From: Deltaproteobacteria bacterium
GTDB lineage: Bacteria; Desulfobacterota; Binatia; HRBIN30; CADEER01
NCBI GenBank assembly: GCA_029262455.1
Contig: JAJCZJ010000047.1
Location: 1-64,000 of the forward strand
Reading direction: 5' to 3'
DNA: 64,000 bases
The notes beneath the pieces are model-generated. The model was given only the letters and a program-made list of their open reading frames with translations. It was not told the DNA's origin and made no database searches. Positions within the stretch are counted from its first letter, which is position 1, and every line of letters begins with the position of its first letter. This document shows, in pieces, positions 37,773 to 47,037 of the stretch. Made by a program: the position numbers and the translations under genes.

Positions 37773-39650
37773 GTGAAGCGCCGTCGATTACGTTCACTCG
37801 CCGCCGCCATCGCGCTGCTGACCACAACCCTCCCGCCCCAGCCGGCTGAGTCGACCGCCACTCGTCGACCGACGAGAACTCCAACACCAGTCCTCTTCCG
37901 CGCGATCGATAGTCCGATCACCGGTGGCAACCTCGCGGACTTGGGAGCAGCCGACGCAAACGGTGACGGTCACCTCGATCTGTTCACGACCAATCACAAC
38001 TTTCGCGCCAACCTATTGCTCGCGATTGGCGATGGCCACTTCGTCGACCGAACCGAGGCCTACGGCCTCAGTGTCAACCCGATGATTCCCGGGATCGAAG
38101 CAGCGTCAGAACCGCCGCCCACCGACGAACCAAATCTCTACCTCTATTTCCAGGGCGACCGGATGATCGTACGTACGACCACGTCGGAGCAGCGTTTCGC
38201 CGGCCGCCTGCACTTCACACGCAGCGTCTCATTTCAGGCGGACGGAGCGATGGTCGTGAACCCACCTGCCAAGCAGAACAAGGCTGGCAAGTATCGGGCG
38301 ATCGATTTTGCTGCAGAAGCTCCCGGCGTACTCAGCATTGAGCCATGGTTTCCGCGTCATCAGATTACTTTGCGCCTGGATCCCAACGTACCCGTGGAGC
38401 GTGTTCGACTCGGCGGCAAGGCACTTCCAGCGCCGTCATCAACAATCACGCTCGGCTTGGTGGATCGCCACGGTATGGCCTGGAGCGACTTTGACGGCGA
38501 CGGCGACCTCGACCTCTTCCTCAGCCGAGGCGGCATGGTGGGAATGGCTCCGCCAAAACTAAACGACGAGTTCTTTGTTCACGAGAACAACGCGCTTCGC
38601 AACAAGATCGCGACGCTAGGAGTGACTAAGAATCGCGGTCGAAGCCGGCGTGCTGCGTGGCTGGACTTCGACAACGACGGCGACCTCGATCTGTATATCG
38701 GTAACGTCGACAGCCCCAACCGACTCTGGCGCCAAGGCGACGATGGCGACTTCGAAGACGTAGCCCCGGCCCACCGTCTCGACCTCAAAGGTGGTGACGT
38801 CTTCCGCTGGGTCGACACCGACCTCGACGGTGACCTCGACCTGATCGCCACCCGTCCCGGTGACAACACACTGCACTTCGTCAACCAAGCCGGCGACTTT
38901 TCCAAGCGAATCCTTGAGGACTGTCCGACCATCAAACCAAACCGCCTTGCACCGGCTGACTTCGACGGCGACGGCGACATCGATGTCTTCGTCGCAGACA
39001 GTGGGCGAAACCGGATCCTCGTTGCCGACAATGGCAGCTTCACGTGCCCGCCAGCAACCGACTTCGGCCTACCGATCCGAAGCGCCACGGCGAATTGGGT
39101 CGACTTCGACAACGACGGACTCCTCGACATCCATCTCCTACCAGGGGGTCTTCGACGGCAGCTCCTCGACGGGCGATTCTTCTACGCCGGGGTCGATGTC
39201 TCACCCCAACCCAATATCGCACGCTGCGTGTGGCTCGACCTCGACGGAGATGGAGCCCGCGACTGCATTTGCGAGATCTCGCGCGACGGATACCTGATCG
39301 AACACCGAGCATGGCGCAACGAGCAGAAGACAAACCACTGGCTCCACGTCGACCTCGCCGGTCCGGCCCAAAATCGCCAGGCGATCGGTGCACGACTCAT
39401 CGCAAGAATGATTGGACCAGACCGATTGAGACGCCGAAAGAGCTCACACATCGTAGGTGAGTCCGACGGAGCGCATTGGTCGCAAGGACACTACCGCCTC
39501 TATATCGGACTGGGCAATTTGCAGGGCCCGATCGAGCTAGAAGTCTTCTGGCCGGACGGAAGGCGCCAGCTCGTGACCGCGCCGGAAGCCGACCGCCGCA
39601 TCGAGATCCGCTACGACGAGTCCAAGAAAATACAAGCCCCACCGCGTTGA
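37773..39650 (+). CDS. Exported VCBS/FG-GAP repeat protein with ASPIC/UnbV C-terminus
   Basis: Exported protein of about 625 aa. A signal peptide (RRRLRSLAAAIALLTTTLPPQPAES) follows GTG 37773; an in-frame ATG at 37713 inside ltaE is less likely. At least seven calcium-binding DxDxDGxxD-type motifs are seen (DANGDGHLD, DFDGDGDLD, DFDNDGDLD, DTDLDGDLD, DFDGDGDID, DFDNDGLLD, DLDGDGARD), forming an FG-GAP/VCBS propeller. The C-terminus (GARLIARM, HYRLYIGLG, ELEVFWPDGRRQ) matches the ASPIC/UnbV domain. Function unknown; calcium-dependent surface binding is inferred. Confidence 0.88.
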   Translation: MKRRRLRSLAAAIALLTTTLPPQPAESTATRRPTRTPTPVLFRAIDSPITGGNLADLGAADANGDGHLDLFTTNHNFRANLLLAIGDGHFVDRTEAYGLSVNPMIPGIEAASEPPPTDEPNLYLYFQGDRMIVRTTTSEQRFAGRLHFTRSVSFQADGAMVVNPPAKQNKAGKYRAIDFAAEAPGVLSIEPWFPRHQITLRLDPNVPVERVRLGGKALPAPSSTITLGLVDRHGMAWSDFDGDGDLDLFLSRGGMVGMAPPKLNDEFFVHENNALRNKIATLGVTKNRGRSRRAAWLDFDNDGDLDLYIGNVDSPNRLWRQGDDGDFEDVAPAHRLDLKGGDVFRWVDTDLDGDLDLIATRPGDNTLHFVNQAGDFSKRILEDCPTIKPNRLAPADFDGDGDIDVFVADSGRNRILVADNGSFTCPPATDFGLPIRSATANWVDFDNDGLLDIHLLPGGLRRQLLDGRFFYAGVDVSPQPNIARCVWLDLDGDGARDCICEISRDGYLIEHRAWRNEQKTNHWLHVDLAGPAQNRQAIGARLIARMIGPDRLRRRKSSHIVGESDGAHWSQGHYRLYIGLGNLQGPIELEVFWPDGRRQLVTAPEADRRIEIRYDESKKIQAPPR

Positions 39651-39662
39651 GTCTACCTCTGA

Positions 39663-40697
39663 TTACAACGTCCCGATCGGATCAGACTTCTTCTTGCGCG
39701 CGTGCAGAGCACCCTCACGGCGCCACATATAACAGGAGTCCGGGATTCCGCCGACGCCGACCAGTGTGTCCGTCGCCGCACAGCGCGCCGGCCAGTCTTC
39801 TGAGAAGCAGGCGCAGACTTGGATGAAGGTCGGGGCCAACGCCAAAAGCGTATCGACCAGTAGCGCGTCGCGCACCGACACCCCCTGCTCAGGAAAGTGC
39901 TGGAAAATGGCACGCGCAAAGCCACCGAGAAACGGTGAACCGCAAAGCGCGCTCACCCGCGCGTCGCGCCGCTCCCAAGAGGGCTCGAGATCGGCTGGGG
40001 TTCGGCAGCGTTCTGCAACCTCGATCTGACTCAGCACGACCCGTTCCATATCGACCGTTGTCGACAACCGCAGTTCGCGCTGCGCGGCAAACATCTCCAT
40101 CGGGTTGCGCGTACCAGTCAGGGCGGCGAAGTGGAGGTCCGCAGCTTGCGCGGCCAGATCGACCCCGCCGTCTGGCCGCTGCACACCGTCGAGAATCAGC
40201 GATCGATGAAACAGCCGCCTCGCTGCGCCGCAGGACCACGCCTGCGCCAGCTCACTTTCGGACTCGATCGCTTGCTTCACCGCCGCCGCCAGCAGCTGAG
40301 TGAGGGCCAAAATGTGGCTACAGCCGTGCACGCCGCCCATAGCGCGCCCAATCGAGCGACCCGTATTTGCATCCAGCGGCAGCGCTGCGAGGGTCGCTTG
40401 CTCGCCCGCAATGTCGCGACAGCTTTCGCCGCGGGTGAGGTCGGACGACTCAAATGCCGGCGTCACGATCGCTGTCTCGAGGTTTCGCAACTCGCGCGCG
40501 GAAATATCCACCGCAGCCCGTACCGTCATCTGATGAATGACGCCACAGGCCTGCAGATCCGACCCGACCGGCACCAGGCCTCGCTTGCGAACGTCGACGT
40601 GGCTGCCAAAAGCAACGACAGCGCCGGACTGGTCGCGATCGATGCTCACCGTCTGCATGCGTGTATGCAGCGGGTGTCCGGTAGTTGTGAGATGCAC
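39663..40697 (-). CDS. DUF2889 family protein
   Basis: Protein of 344 aa whose middle section fits DUF2889: an initial H-x-R region (HPLHTRMQTVSIDRD), ACGVIHQMTVRAAVDISARELRNLETAI, GRAMGGVHGCSHILALTQLLAAAVKQAI with the conserved GC(S/T)H, and a distal DSCYMWRREGAL. The family is of unknown function and often sits near aromatic or steroid degradation genes. It has no signal peptide. It is downstream of the PhzF gene on the same strand, with 57 bases between. Confidence 0.75.
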   Translation of the reverse strand: MHLTTTGHPLHTRMQTVSIDRDQSGAVVAFGSHVDVRKRGLVPVGSDLQACGVIHQMTVRAAVDISARELRNLETAIVTPAFESSDLTRGESCRDIAGEQATLAALPLDANTGRSIGRAMGGVHGCSHILALTQLLAAAVKQAIESESELAQAWSCGAARRLFHRSLILDGVQRPDGGVDLAAQAADLHFAALTGTRNPMEMFAAQRELRLSTTVDMERVVLSQIEVAERCRTPADLEPSWERRDARVSALCGSPFLGGFARAIFQHFPEQGVSVRDALLVDTLLALAPTFIQVCACFSEDWPARCAATDTLVGVGGIPDSCYMWRREGALHARKKKSDPIGTL

Positions 40698-40754
40698 GGC
40701 TGCAACATGGCCCGGCAGCCAGCGGGGATCAAACGCCTCGGCTACCCCAAATCG

Positions 40755-41558
40755 CTACGCTACCAGTGCGCCGCGCAGCGTGGTCACCGCTTTGCCGAGA
40801 AGGTGAACCCTCCCGGGTGCCACATCGCCGCCGGCACTCCGCACACGCACGACACCGCCGCGCGCGGACGCCTGAAATCCGGTCATTTCTCGACGCCCGA
40901 GGCGTTCGGCCCAATAGGGCGCAAGCATACAATGCGCCGCACCCGTCACGGGATCTTCGTCGATGCCCAAGCCGGGCGCGAAAACCCGTGAAATGAAGTC
41001 GTATTCGCCGGTGCCGCGGCTCGTGGCGATGACGCCCACTTCACCAAGCGGTGCGAGTGCCTGAAGATCGGGGGTGAGAGCGGTGATCGATGCCTCCGAT
41101 TCAAGCTCGACTAGGTGAAAACCACTAGACTGCGTGTGATGACTAACACTCACACCCAAGGAAGCCTCGATTGCCGCGGGAAGCGGCCCCGGCTCGGGCC
41201 GCTTTTCAGGCAAGTCCAATCGGATCCAATCCCCTTCTTTCACCGCCTTCAAGTCGCCGCTCAACGTGGCAAATACGAGAGAATCTTGCCGCCCACCTTC
41301 GTCCCAAATCGCGTGCGCACTCGCAAGCGTTGCGTGCCCACAGAGTGGAACTTCGGTACTCGGCGTAAACCAGCGAAGCCCAAAGGCGTCTCCTCGCGGC
41401 AACAAAAAAGCCGTCTCTGATAGATTCATCTCGGCAGCCACTGACTGCATCCAGTCCGCCGAGGCTTCTCGATCGAGAAGGCATACAGCGGCCGGATTGC
41501 CGCCAAAAGCACGGTTGCTGAAAGCATCGACTTGAAGAATTCGCACTTCTGAGGACAT
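40755..41558 (-). CDS. PhzF family isomerase
   Basis: Diaminopimelate-epimerase-fold protein of 267 aa. The N-terminal VDAFSNRAFGGNPAAVCLLD, the catalytic-type glutamate in MNLSETAFLLP, and PLCGHATLASAHAIWDEGG are the standard PhzF signature; the second half has GEYDFISRVFAPGLGIDEDPVTGAAHC. True PhzF makes phenazine precursor; most genomic homologues, as here without other phz genes, have unknown substrates. The start is ATG 41558 (MSSEVRILQVD); the frame's further 40 codons lack family sequence. It is divergent from the FTR-like gene. Confidence 0.92.
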   Translation of the reverse strand: MSSEVRILQVDAFSNRAFGGNPAAVCLLDREASADWMQSVAAEMNLSETAFLLPRGDAFGLRWFTPSTEVPLCGHATLASAHAIWDEGGRQDSLVFATLSGDLKAVKEGDWIRLDLPEKRPEPGPLPAAIEASLGVSVSHHTQSSGFHLVELESEASITALTPDLQALAPLGEVGVIATSRGTGEYDFISRVFAPGLGIDEDPVTGAAHCMLAPYWAERLGRREMTGFQASARGGVVRVRSAGGDVAPGRVHLLGKAVTTLRGALVA

Positions 41559-41705
41559 CAATCTTCCCTCCGCTTTGATTCGCGCCGCCTGCGCCACTAT
41601 CATGGCCGGCTCAACGGGCCATTGCGGACCATGCGGGTTGGAGCGGCCGCGAGCAATAGCCTGTACACATCCGTACAAATAAAACGCGACCCGAGGGAGA
41701 AAATC

Positions 41706-42134
<429 letters not shown>

Positions 42135-42148
42135 TCTGAGAGATCTAC

Positions 42149-42799
42149 GTGAGTCTCGAGAAGATCGACAAGATCGAGGGCCGAATGCTGGGAGTGCTCA
42201 TCGAAAAGGCATTGACGACGCCAGAGCATTACCCACTGACGCTCAACGCTGCCGTCAATGCAGCGAATCAGAAATCGAACCGCAACCCGGTGTTGTCTCT
42301 TGAAGAGGACGAAGTCCTCGAAGCAATCGAGAGCCTAGTCGACCGCGACCTGGTCAAGCGCGTTTTCCCCGGTCAAAGCCGCGTCGAGAAGTTCGCCCAT
42401 ACAGCCAGTGGCAAGCTCGGTCTCAATTCAGCTGCGGTGGCAATTCTCGCCGAGCTGCTGCTGCGCGGACCGCAGACCGTCGGCGAGCTCCGCACACGAG
42501 CTCGCCGCATGGCGCCAATCGAATCCCTCCACCAGGCACAAGAGATCCTTCAACAACTTGCCGACAATCGCCTCTGCATCCGCCTTCCACCGGAATCCGG
42601 CGGGCGCGCCGAGCGATTCGCTCAAACCCTAGCCCCAGACGCACACCCACTGGACGCCCCACCGGAACCCACCGCTGCGCCGTCTGTCCGGGCAATGGCG
42701 CCGCCAGCGATACCGCCAACCCCGGCACTCAATTCGCGCATCGAGGCTCTCGAACGCCGTGTCGACGATCTCGAACGACAGCTCGGGCTCAAAGACTAG
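42149..42799 (+). CDS. yceH: DUF480 (YceH-type) winged-helix protein
   Basis: Protein of 216 aa with two winged-helix-like halves. EGRMLGVLIEKALTTPEHYPLTLNA with NAANQKSNRNPVLSL is the YceH signature; the second half includes LLLRGPQTVGELRTRARRM. A Pro/Ala-rich linker leads to a short coiled coil at the C-terminus (SRIEALERRVDDLERQLG). The GTG start at 42149 is supported by the family N-terminus. The function of YceH is poorly known. It is 3 bases upstream of mlaF and probably in the same operon. Confidence 0.92.
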   Translation: MSLEKIDKIEGRMLGVLIEKALTTPEHYPLTLNAAVNAANQKSNRNPVLSLEEDEVLEAIESLVDRDLVKRVFPGQSRVEKFAHTASGKLGLNSAAVAILAELLLRGPQTVGELRTRARRMAPIESLHQAQEILQQLADNRLCIRLPPESGGRAERFAQTLAPDAHPLDAPPEPTAAPSVRAMAPPAIPPTPALNSRIEALERRVDDLERQLGLKD

Positions 42800-42802
42800 C
42801 CT

Positions 42803-43612
42803 ATGACTGACAACGGCGCAGAGCCCAGCGACCATCTCCGACTCGACCAAGTGTCGATGAAGTTCGGCCAACGGACCGTCTTCGAAAACTTGAGCTTCTC
42901 CTTACCGCCGGGCGAGATCTCGGTAATTATCGGTGGCAGTGGTTCCGGAAAGAGCACCGTTCTGCGCCTGATCGGCGGCCTCGTTAGTCCGCAATCCGGC
43001 CGCATTGTCGTCGAAGGACAAGACATCAGCCTGGCCGGCAACGACGTCTTAGAGACCGCCCGCAATAAGATTGGGATGCTGTTCCAGGGCGGCGCCCTGC
43101 TCGACTCTCTGACTGTCTTTGAGAACCTCGCCCTGCCGCTGCGCGAGCATACCGACCTCGACGACGAATCGATCGCCACCGAAGTCCACGACCGGCTCGA
43201 CGCGGTCGGACTCAGTGGTATCGACGACCTTCTGCCGAATCAGCTTTCTGGCGGGATGCGGAAACGTGTCGCCCTGGCTCGCGCGATTATTCGCAAGCCG
43301 TCGATCCTATTGTGCGACGAGCCGTTTTCCGGACTTGACCCCATCTCGACGCGCAAAGTCGAGGCGCTTCTCGTCGACATCAACAGGCGACGCGGCATCA
43401 CCATCGTGGTCGTATCGCACCATGTTGCGTCAACGATGCGTATGGCAAGCCAGATCGTCGTGCTACTACCAGACGGTCTCGTAGTCGGTAGCCCACAAGA
43501 ACTGCAGAACCACAACGACCCGCGGGTCAAAGCTTTTCTAACCGCAGATCGTGACCAGCCCAGCGAAATGGTCGAAGAAGTTGAAGTTCTACCGAGCGGG
43601 CGGCGGACATGA
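42803..43612 (+). CDS. mlaF: Phospholipid ABC transporter ATPase MlaF
   Basis: ATPase of the MlaFEBD-type inner-membrane complex moving phospholipids between the membranes, 269 aa. Walker A GGSGSGKST, Q-loop LFQGGALLDSLTVFENLALPLRE, signature LSGGMRKRVALARAI, Walker B ILLCDEPFSGLDP and the switch histidine in VVVSHHV are complete. The stop overlaps the mlaE start by four bases (ATGA). No STAS-domain MlaB is found in the cluster. Confidence 0.95.
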   Translation: MTDNGAEPSDHLRLDQVSMKFGQRTVFENLSFSLPPGEISVIIGGSGSGKSTVLRLIGGLVSPQSGRIVVEGQDISLAGNDVLETARNKIGMLFQGGALLDSLTVFENLALPLREHTDLDDESIATEVHDRLDAVGLSGIDDLLPNQLSGGMRKRVALARAIIRKPSILLCDEPFSGLDPISTRKVEALLVDINRRRGITIVVVSHHVASTMRMASQIVVLLPDGLVVGSPQELQNHNDPRVKAFLTADRDQPSEMVEEVEVLPSGRRT

Positions 43613-44382
43613 TCACACAACTCGCAAATCTAGGAGCTCGGTCGATTTTCTTCATTGAGGAGGTCGGCCGCGTCGCGTACTTCGGGGGACAAATCCTCGT
43701 CGCAGCCGCGAAACGTCCGATCAGGGCCAGGCGATTCGTCGATGAAGTTTTTCGCTTGGGGGTGCTGTCGCTGATCATCATCTGCGTGTGTGGCCTCGCT
43801 GTCGGCGCCGTGCTCGGACTGCAGGGATACAACACTCTGGAACGCTTCGGCGCCACCGACTCTCTCGGCACGGTCGTCGGCCTCAGCCTGATCCGAGAGC
43901 TAGGCCCTGTGCTGACCGCCCTGCTCACCACCGGGCGCGCCGGATCCGCCACAACCGCCGAAATCGGGACGATGGCGGCAACCGAGCAACTCGACGGACT
44001 GCGTATGATGTCGATCAACCCGATCCACTACGTCGTCATGCCGAAGGCCTTCGCCATGGTCTTCGTCATGCCACTGCTTTCGGCACTGTTCATCGTCTGC
44101 GGGATCGCCGGCGGCTATCTCGTCGGAGTCTTTTGGGGCATCGATCCGGGAAGTTACATGACAGGACTCGAGTCCGCCGTGACCTTCCAGGACGATATTC
44201 TCGGAAGCTTCTTGAAGTCTCTCATCTTCGGCATCCTGGTCGGGCTCATCTCCACCTACCGCGGCTACAGCAGCGAACCAACATCAGCCGGAGTGAGTGC
44301 TGCGACAACGACCACCGTCGTCGAGGCCTCCGTCGTCATTCTAATCTTCGATTACTTCATCACAGCTTTGTGGGGCGTCTGA
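43609..44382 (+). CDS. mlaE: Phospholipid ABC transporter permease MlaE
   Basis: Permease of 257 aa with about five membrane helices. The MlaE family core SLGTVVGLSLIRELGPVLTALLTTGRAGSATTAEIGTM (in parts) with the E-L-G-P and G-R-x-G-S motifs is highly conserved, as is MMSINPIHYVVMPKAFAM. The C-terminus ends FDYFITALWGV as in the family. It is coupled to mlaF by overlap and followed by mlaD after two bases. Confidence 0.96.
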   Translation: MITQLANLGARSIFFIEEVGRVAYFGGQILVAAAKRPIRARRFVDEVFRLGVLSLIIICVCGLAVGAVLGLQGYNTLERFGATDSLGTVVGLSLIRELGPVLTALLTTGRAGSATTAEIGTMAATEQLDGLRMMSINPIHYVVMPKAFAMVFVMPLLSALFIVCGIAGGYLVGVFWGIDPGSYMTGLESAVTFQDDILGSFLKSLIFGILVGLISTYRGYSSEPTSAGVSAATTTTVVEASVVILIFDYFITALWGV

Positions 44383-44384
44383 AA

Positions 44385-44849
44385 ATGAGAAACAACACAG
44401 GTCGAGACATCGCCGTCGGACTCTTCGTCATCGCCAGCCTAGCCGCTATCGCCTACCTCGCCCTACAGCTCGGAGGCCTGTCGTTTGGCGGTGAAGAAAC
44501 CATGCGAATCTACGCGAACTTCGACGAGATCGGTGGCCTCAAGCCGCGAGCGCCGGTGGTCGTAGCCGGCGTGCGGGTGGGGCAGGTCGACTCGATCGGA
44601 CTCGCCGAGGACTACCGTGCCCGTGTAGCTTTCGACGTGGAGTCCAGGCTCGAGCTGCCGGTGGACAGCTCCGCATCGATCGTCACCTCAGGCGTCCTCG
44701 GCGATCGATACATCTCGCTGCAGCTTGGCGGCGACGATCTGATCCTGGCGGATGGAGACGACATCGAATTCGTCGAGTCGGCCGTGGTTCTGGAGCGTCT
44801 GATAGGTCAACTGATACACAACACCAACATCGATTCGTCGAAGGAATGA
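44385..44849 (+). CDS. mlaD: MCE-domain protein MlaD
   Basis: Substrate-binding ring subunit, 154 aa. One N-terminal membrane anchor (IAVGLFVIASLAAIAYLALQLG) is followed by a single MCE domain (IYANFDEIGGLKPRAPVVVAGVRVGQV, SASIVTSGVLGDRYISLQLGG). The C-terminal helix that projects into the ring (VVLERLIGQLIHNT) is short. The start is ATG 44385, two bases after mlaE; the longer overlapping frame is an artefact. Confidence 0.95.
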   Translation: MRNNTGRDIAVGLFVIASLAAIAYLALQLGGLSFGGEETMRIYANFDEIGGLKPRAPVVVAGVRVGQVDSIGLAEDYRARVAFDVESRLELPVDSSASIVTSGVLGDRYISLQLGGDDLILADGDDIEFVESAVVLERLIGQLIHNTNIDSSKE

Positions 44850-44891
44850 CCTACTTCGCTAACGCAGTAGATTTCGGTTAGACTCTAAGAA

Positions 44892-45629
44892 ATGAAGATT
44901 CTGCCCCTCGTACTCGTCTCGCTATTGGCAGCGGTCCCTGGACTGGCTCAGAGCGACCAGGTCAACGATCCGATCGAGGGGCTCAATCGCGCTACGCATT
45001 CGTTTAACGACGGACTGGATCGATACATTCTGCGACCAGTTTCGAAGGGTTGGACGAAAATCACGCCACAGATCGTTCGCGACTCGTTCAAGAACTTCGA
45101 CGACAACCTTCGCTTCCCCGTCTTGGCGACCAACGACATTTTACAATGGAAGTGGCGCGCCGCAGGGGACCAGACGGCCCGCTTCGCCATCAATTCGACC
45201 GTCGGCATTCTAGGACTTCGCGATGTGGCAACTGACTGGGGTTTCCCAAAACAAAACGAAGACAGTGGCCAGACGTTTGGCGCATGGGGCATTCCCCCCG
45301 GTCCGTATCTCGTCTTGCCCCTTTTCGGGCCATCAAACCCGCGCGATGTGGCCGGGTTGGTCACCGATAGTGTCCTGTCGCTTTATTGGCTCTTCGCTCC
45401 GTTCTACGTCACCTTGCCGTACCGATCGGTCGATGTGGTGAACCGGCGCGCCTTGGCCGACCAAGACATTGAAAGCACGCGAAAAGCTGCGCTTGATTAT
45501 TACGTCTTCTTGCGCAACGCCTATGCACAACGTCGCGATGCGCTCATCCGCGACATGGAAACCAGCGAAGATACCGATTCGCTCTACGACGTCGAGGACG
45601 ACCTCTATGACATCGAAGATGACTACTAA
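44892..45629 (+). CDS. mlaA: MlaA (VacJ)-type outer-membrane phospholipid protein
   Basis: Protein of 245 aa that in Mla systems forms an outer-membrane channel removing outer-leaflet phospholipids. NDPIEGLNRATHSFNDGLDRYILRPVSKGW, NLRFPVLATNDILQWKW, FAINSTVGILGLRDVA and FGAWGIPPGPYLVLPLFGPS are the MlaA signatures. The signal peptide ends LAAVPGLAQS with no lipobox cysteine, unlike the E. coli lipoprotein. The acidic C-terminus (DTDSLYDVEDDLYDIEDDY) is extra. Gene order places it in the mla cluster rather than elsewhere, as in E. coli. Its end overlaps mlaC by 11 bases. Confidence 0.93.
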   Translation: MKILPLVLVSLLAAVPGLAQSDQVNDPIEGLNRATHSFNDGLDRYILRPVSKGWTKITPQIVRDSFKNFDDNLRFPVLATNDILQWKWRAAGDQTARFAINSTVGILGLRDVATDWGFPKQNEDSGQTFGAWGIPPGPYLVLPLFGPSNPRDVAGLVTDSVLSLYWLFAPFYVTLPYRSVDVVNRRALADQDIESTRKAALDYYVFLRNAYAQRRDALIRDMETSEDTDSLYDVEDDLYDIEDDY

Positions 45630-46218
45630 GGCCCTCAGGTTCAGCGTCGCGATCGTTGGTGCGCTCACCCTGGCTACCCCAGGGGTCGCAACCCCGCAGC
45701 CGCGCGAAGTCGTCAACACGATGGCGGGAGACGTGCTCAAGGTTCTCCGCGACAAATCCGTCGAGACCGACATCCGACGTACCAAGGTGGAAGAGATCAT
45801 CTACCGACATGTCGACTTCGACACTTTGTCCAAGCTGGTCATGGGTCGCAACTGGCGCAAACTCTCAAACACGCAGAAGGACGAGTTCAAGAGTCAGTTC
45901 AAGAAGCATCTTTCCGACACCTACGGTGAAAACATCGACAACTACCGGAACGAGAAGGTGATCATTCTCTCCGATCGGGAGGAGAAGCGCGGTGACGTGA
46001 CTGTCAAGAGCCGCATCGACCGCGGGGACACTGATGGAGTCCTCGTCGACTACCGGCTCCGCAACAAAGACGGCAGGTGGGGTATCATCGATGTGGTCAT
46101 CGAAGGAGTCAGTCTCGTCGCCAATTTTCGCTCGCAGTTCCAGGACATCATGTCGAACGGCGGCCCCGAACGACTACTCAAGCTCCTGCGCGAGAAGAAC
46201 CTTGAGGCCCCAAGCTGA
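45619..46218 (+). CDS. mlaC: MlaC-type periplasmic phospholipid carrier
   Basis: Periplasmic carrier of 199 aa shuttling phospholipid between MlaA and the MlaFED complex. Signal peptide FSVAIVGALTLATPGVA is followed by the MlaC core KVEEIIYRHVDFDTLSKLVMGRNWRKLS, EFKSQFKKHLSDTYGENIDNY and YRLRNKDGRWGIIDVVIEGVSLVANFRSQF (in parts). ATG 45619 is preferred because it sits right before the signal peptide; ATG 45607 is also in frame. The overlap with mlaA suggests coupling. Confidence 0.92.
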   Translation: MTTKALRFSVAIVGALTLATPGVATPQPREVVNTMAGDVLKVLRDKSVETDIRRTKVEEIIYRHVDFDTLSKLVMGRNWRKLSNTQKDEFKSQFKKHLSDTYGENIDNYRNEKVIILSDREEKRGDVTVKSRIDRGDTDGVLVDYRLRNKDGRWGIIDVVIEGVSLVANFRSQFQDIMSNGGPERLLKLLREKNLEAPS

Positions 46219-46242
46219 GGGTCGGCCCAGCGAGACACACTC

Positions 46243-46506
46243 ATGGCAGGCCTGGACCCATTCATCCCAGACGACGAGTACTGCGTGTACTGCAACGCAC
46301 CGGCAGACGGGATGTGCGCCGATTGTGGAGCCCTGTGTTGCGGTGATTGCGCCGACTTGGTCATGGGCTGGACAACCCAGCGGGCAGTCTGCGATTCTTG
46401 CATGAGTGATCGAGACCTGGATCAGGCAACGGAAACGTCACCCGCAGTGCTCGTAGCGCTAGCAACAGGCATCCTCATGATCGTCGTCATGCTCTGGCGG
46501 GGATAA
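46243..46506 (+). CDS. Small zinc-ribbon/B-box-like tail-anchored membrane protein
   Basis: Protein of 87 aa. Cysteine pairs at C14xxC17, C25xxC28, C32/C33/C36 and C50xxC53 form a B-box or double zinc-ribbon-like module, and one C-terminal helix (VLVALATGILMIVVMLW) anchors it with the zinc module in the cytoplasm or N-out. It lies 24 bases after mlaC and just before apaG, so it likely belongs to the same transcript. Function unknown. Confidence 0.75.
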   Translation: MAGLDPFIPDDEYCVYCNAPADGMCADCGALCCGDCADLVMGWTTQRAVCDSCMSDRDLDQATETSPAVLVALATGILMIVVMLWRG

Positions 46507-46554
46507 GCATCACAACCCCATTCAACTCGTAGAAGCGAAAAGAACAGTCGGCCG

Positions 46555-46944
46555 GTGTTTCATTCCGAAGTTACAACAAACAACATTCGTGTCCGCGTGC
46601 ACTCGCGCTATGTCGCCGAGCGTTCCGATCCGGATCAGGACGAGTGGTTCTTCATCTACACCGTCGAGGTCTCGAATTTAGGCGACACCGCCGCGCAACT
46701 TCTCAGCCGGCACTGGATCATCACAAACGCCGAAGGCGAGCGCCAAGAAGTCCGCGGGCCAGGTGTAGTCGGCGAGCAGCCCAACCTAGAGCCTGGCCAG
46801 TCCTTCACCTACACGTCGGCGTGTCCGCTCAAGACCCCCTTCGGCACGATGCACGGGACCTACCAAATGATTTCCGGAGACGGCGAACGCTTCGATGCCG
46901 AAATTGCACCATTCTCCCTTGGCGAGCCCAACGCGATCAACTAG
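46555..46944 (+). CDS. apaG: ApaG family protein
   Basis: DUF525/ApaG beta-sandwich protein of 129 aa. IRVRVHSRYVAERSDPDQDEWFFIYTVEV, LLSRHWIITNAEGERQEVRGPGVVGEQP and SFTYTSACPLKTPFGTMHGTYQM (in parts) match the family closely. In enterobacteria apaG is linked to ksgA and apaH; here it follows the mla cluster. The start is GTG 46555. It is convergent with the diiron gene. Confidence 0.96.
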   Translation: MFHSEVTTNNIRVRVHSRYVAERSDPDQDEWFFIYTVEVSNLGDTAAQLLSRHWIITNAEGERQEVRGPGVVGEQPNLEPGQSFTYTSACPLKTPFGTMHGTYQMISGDGERFDAEIAPFSLGEPNAIN

Positions 46945-47037
46945 AGATTCTCAGGGCTTTCGATTGAGTGCTGCGACGACATTGATCGACAGCCCTCCGG
47001 CAAGGGGCGGAATCCAGCGCCGCAACAACTCGCCGAA

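Noticed and set aside
40131..40991. 286-aa plus-strand frame
   Set aside because: Antisense to DUF2889 and PhzF genes, both of which have clear motifs.
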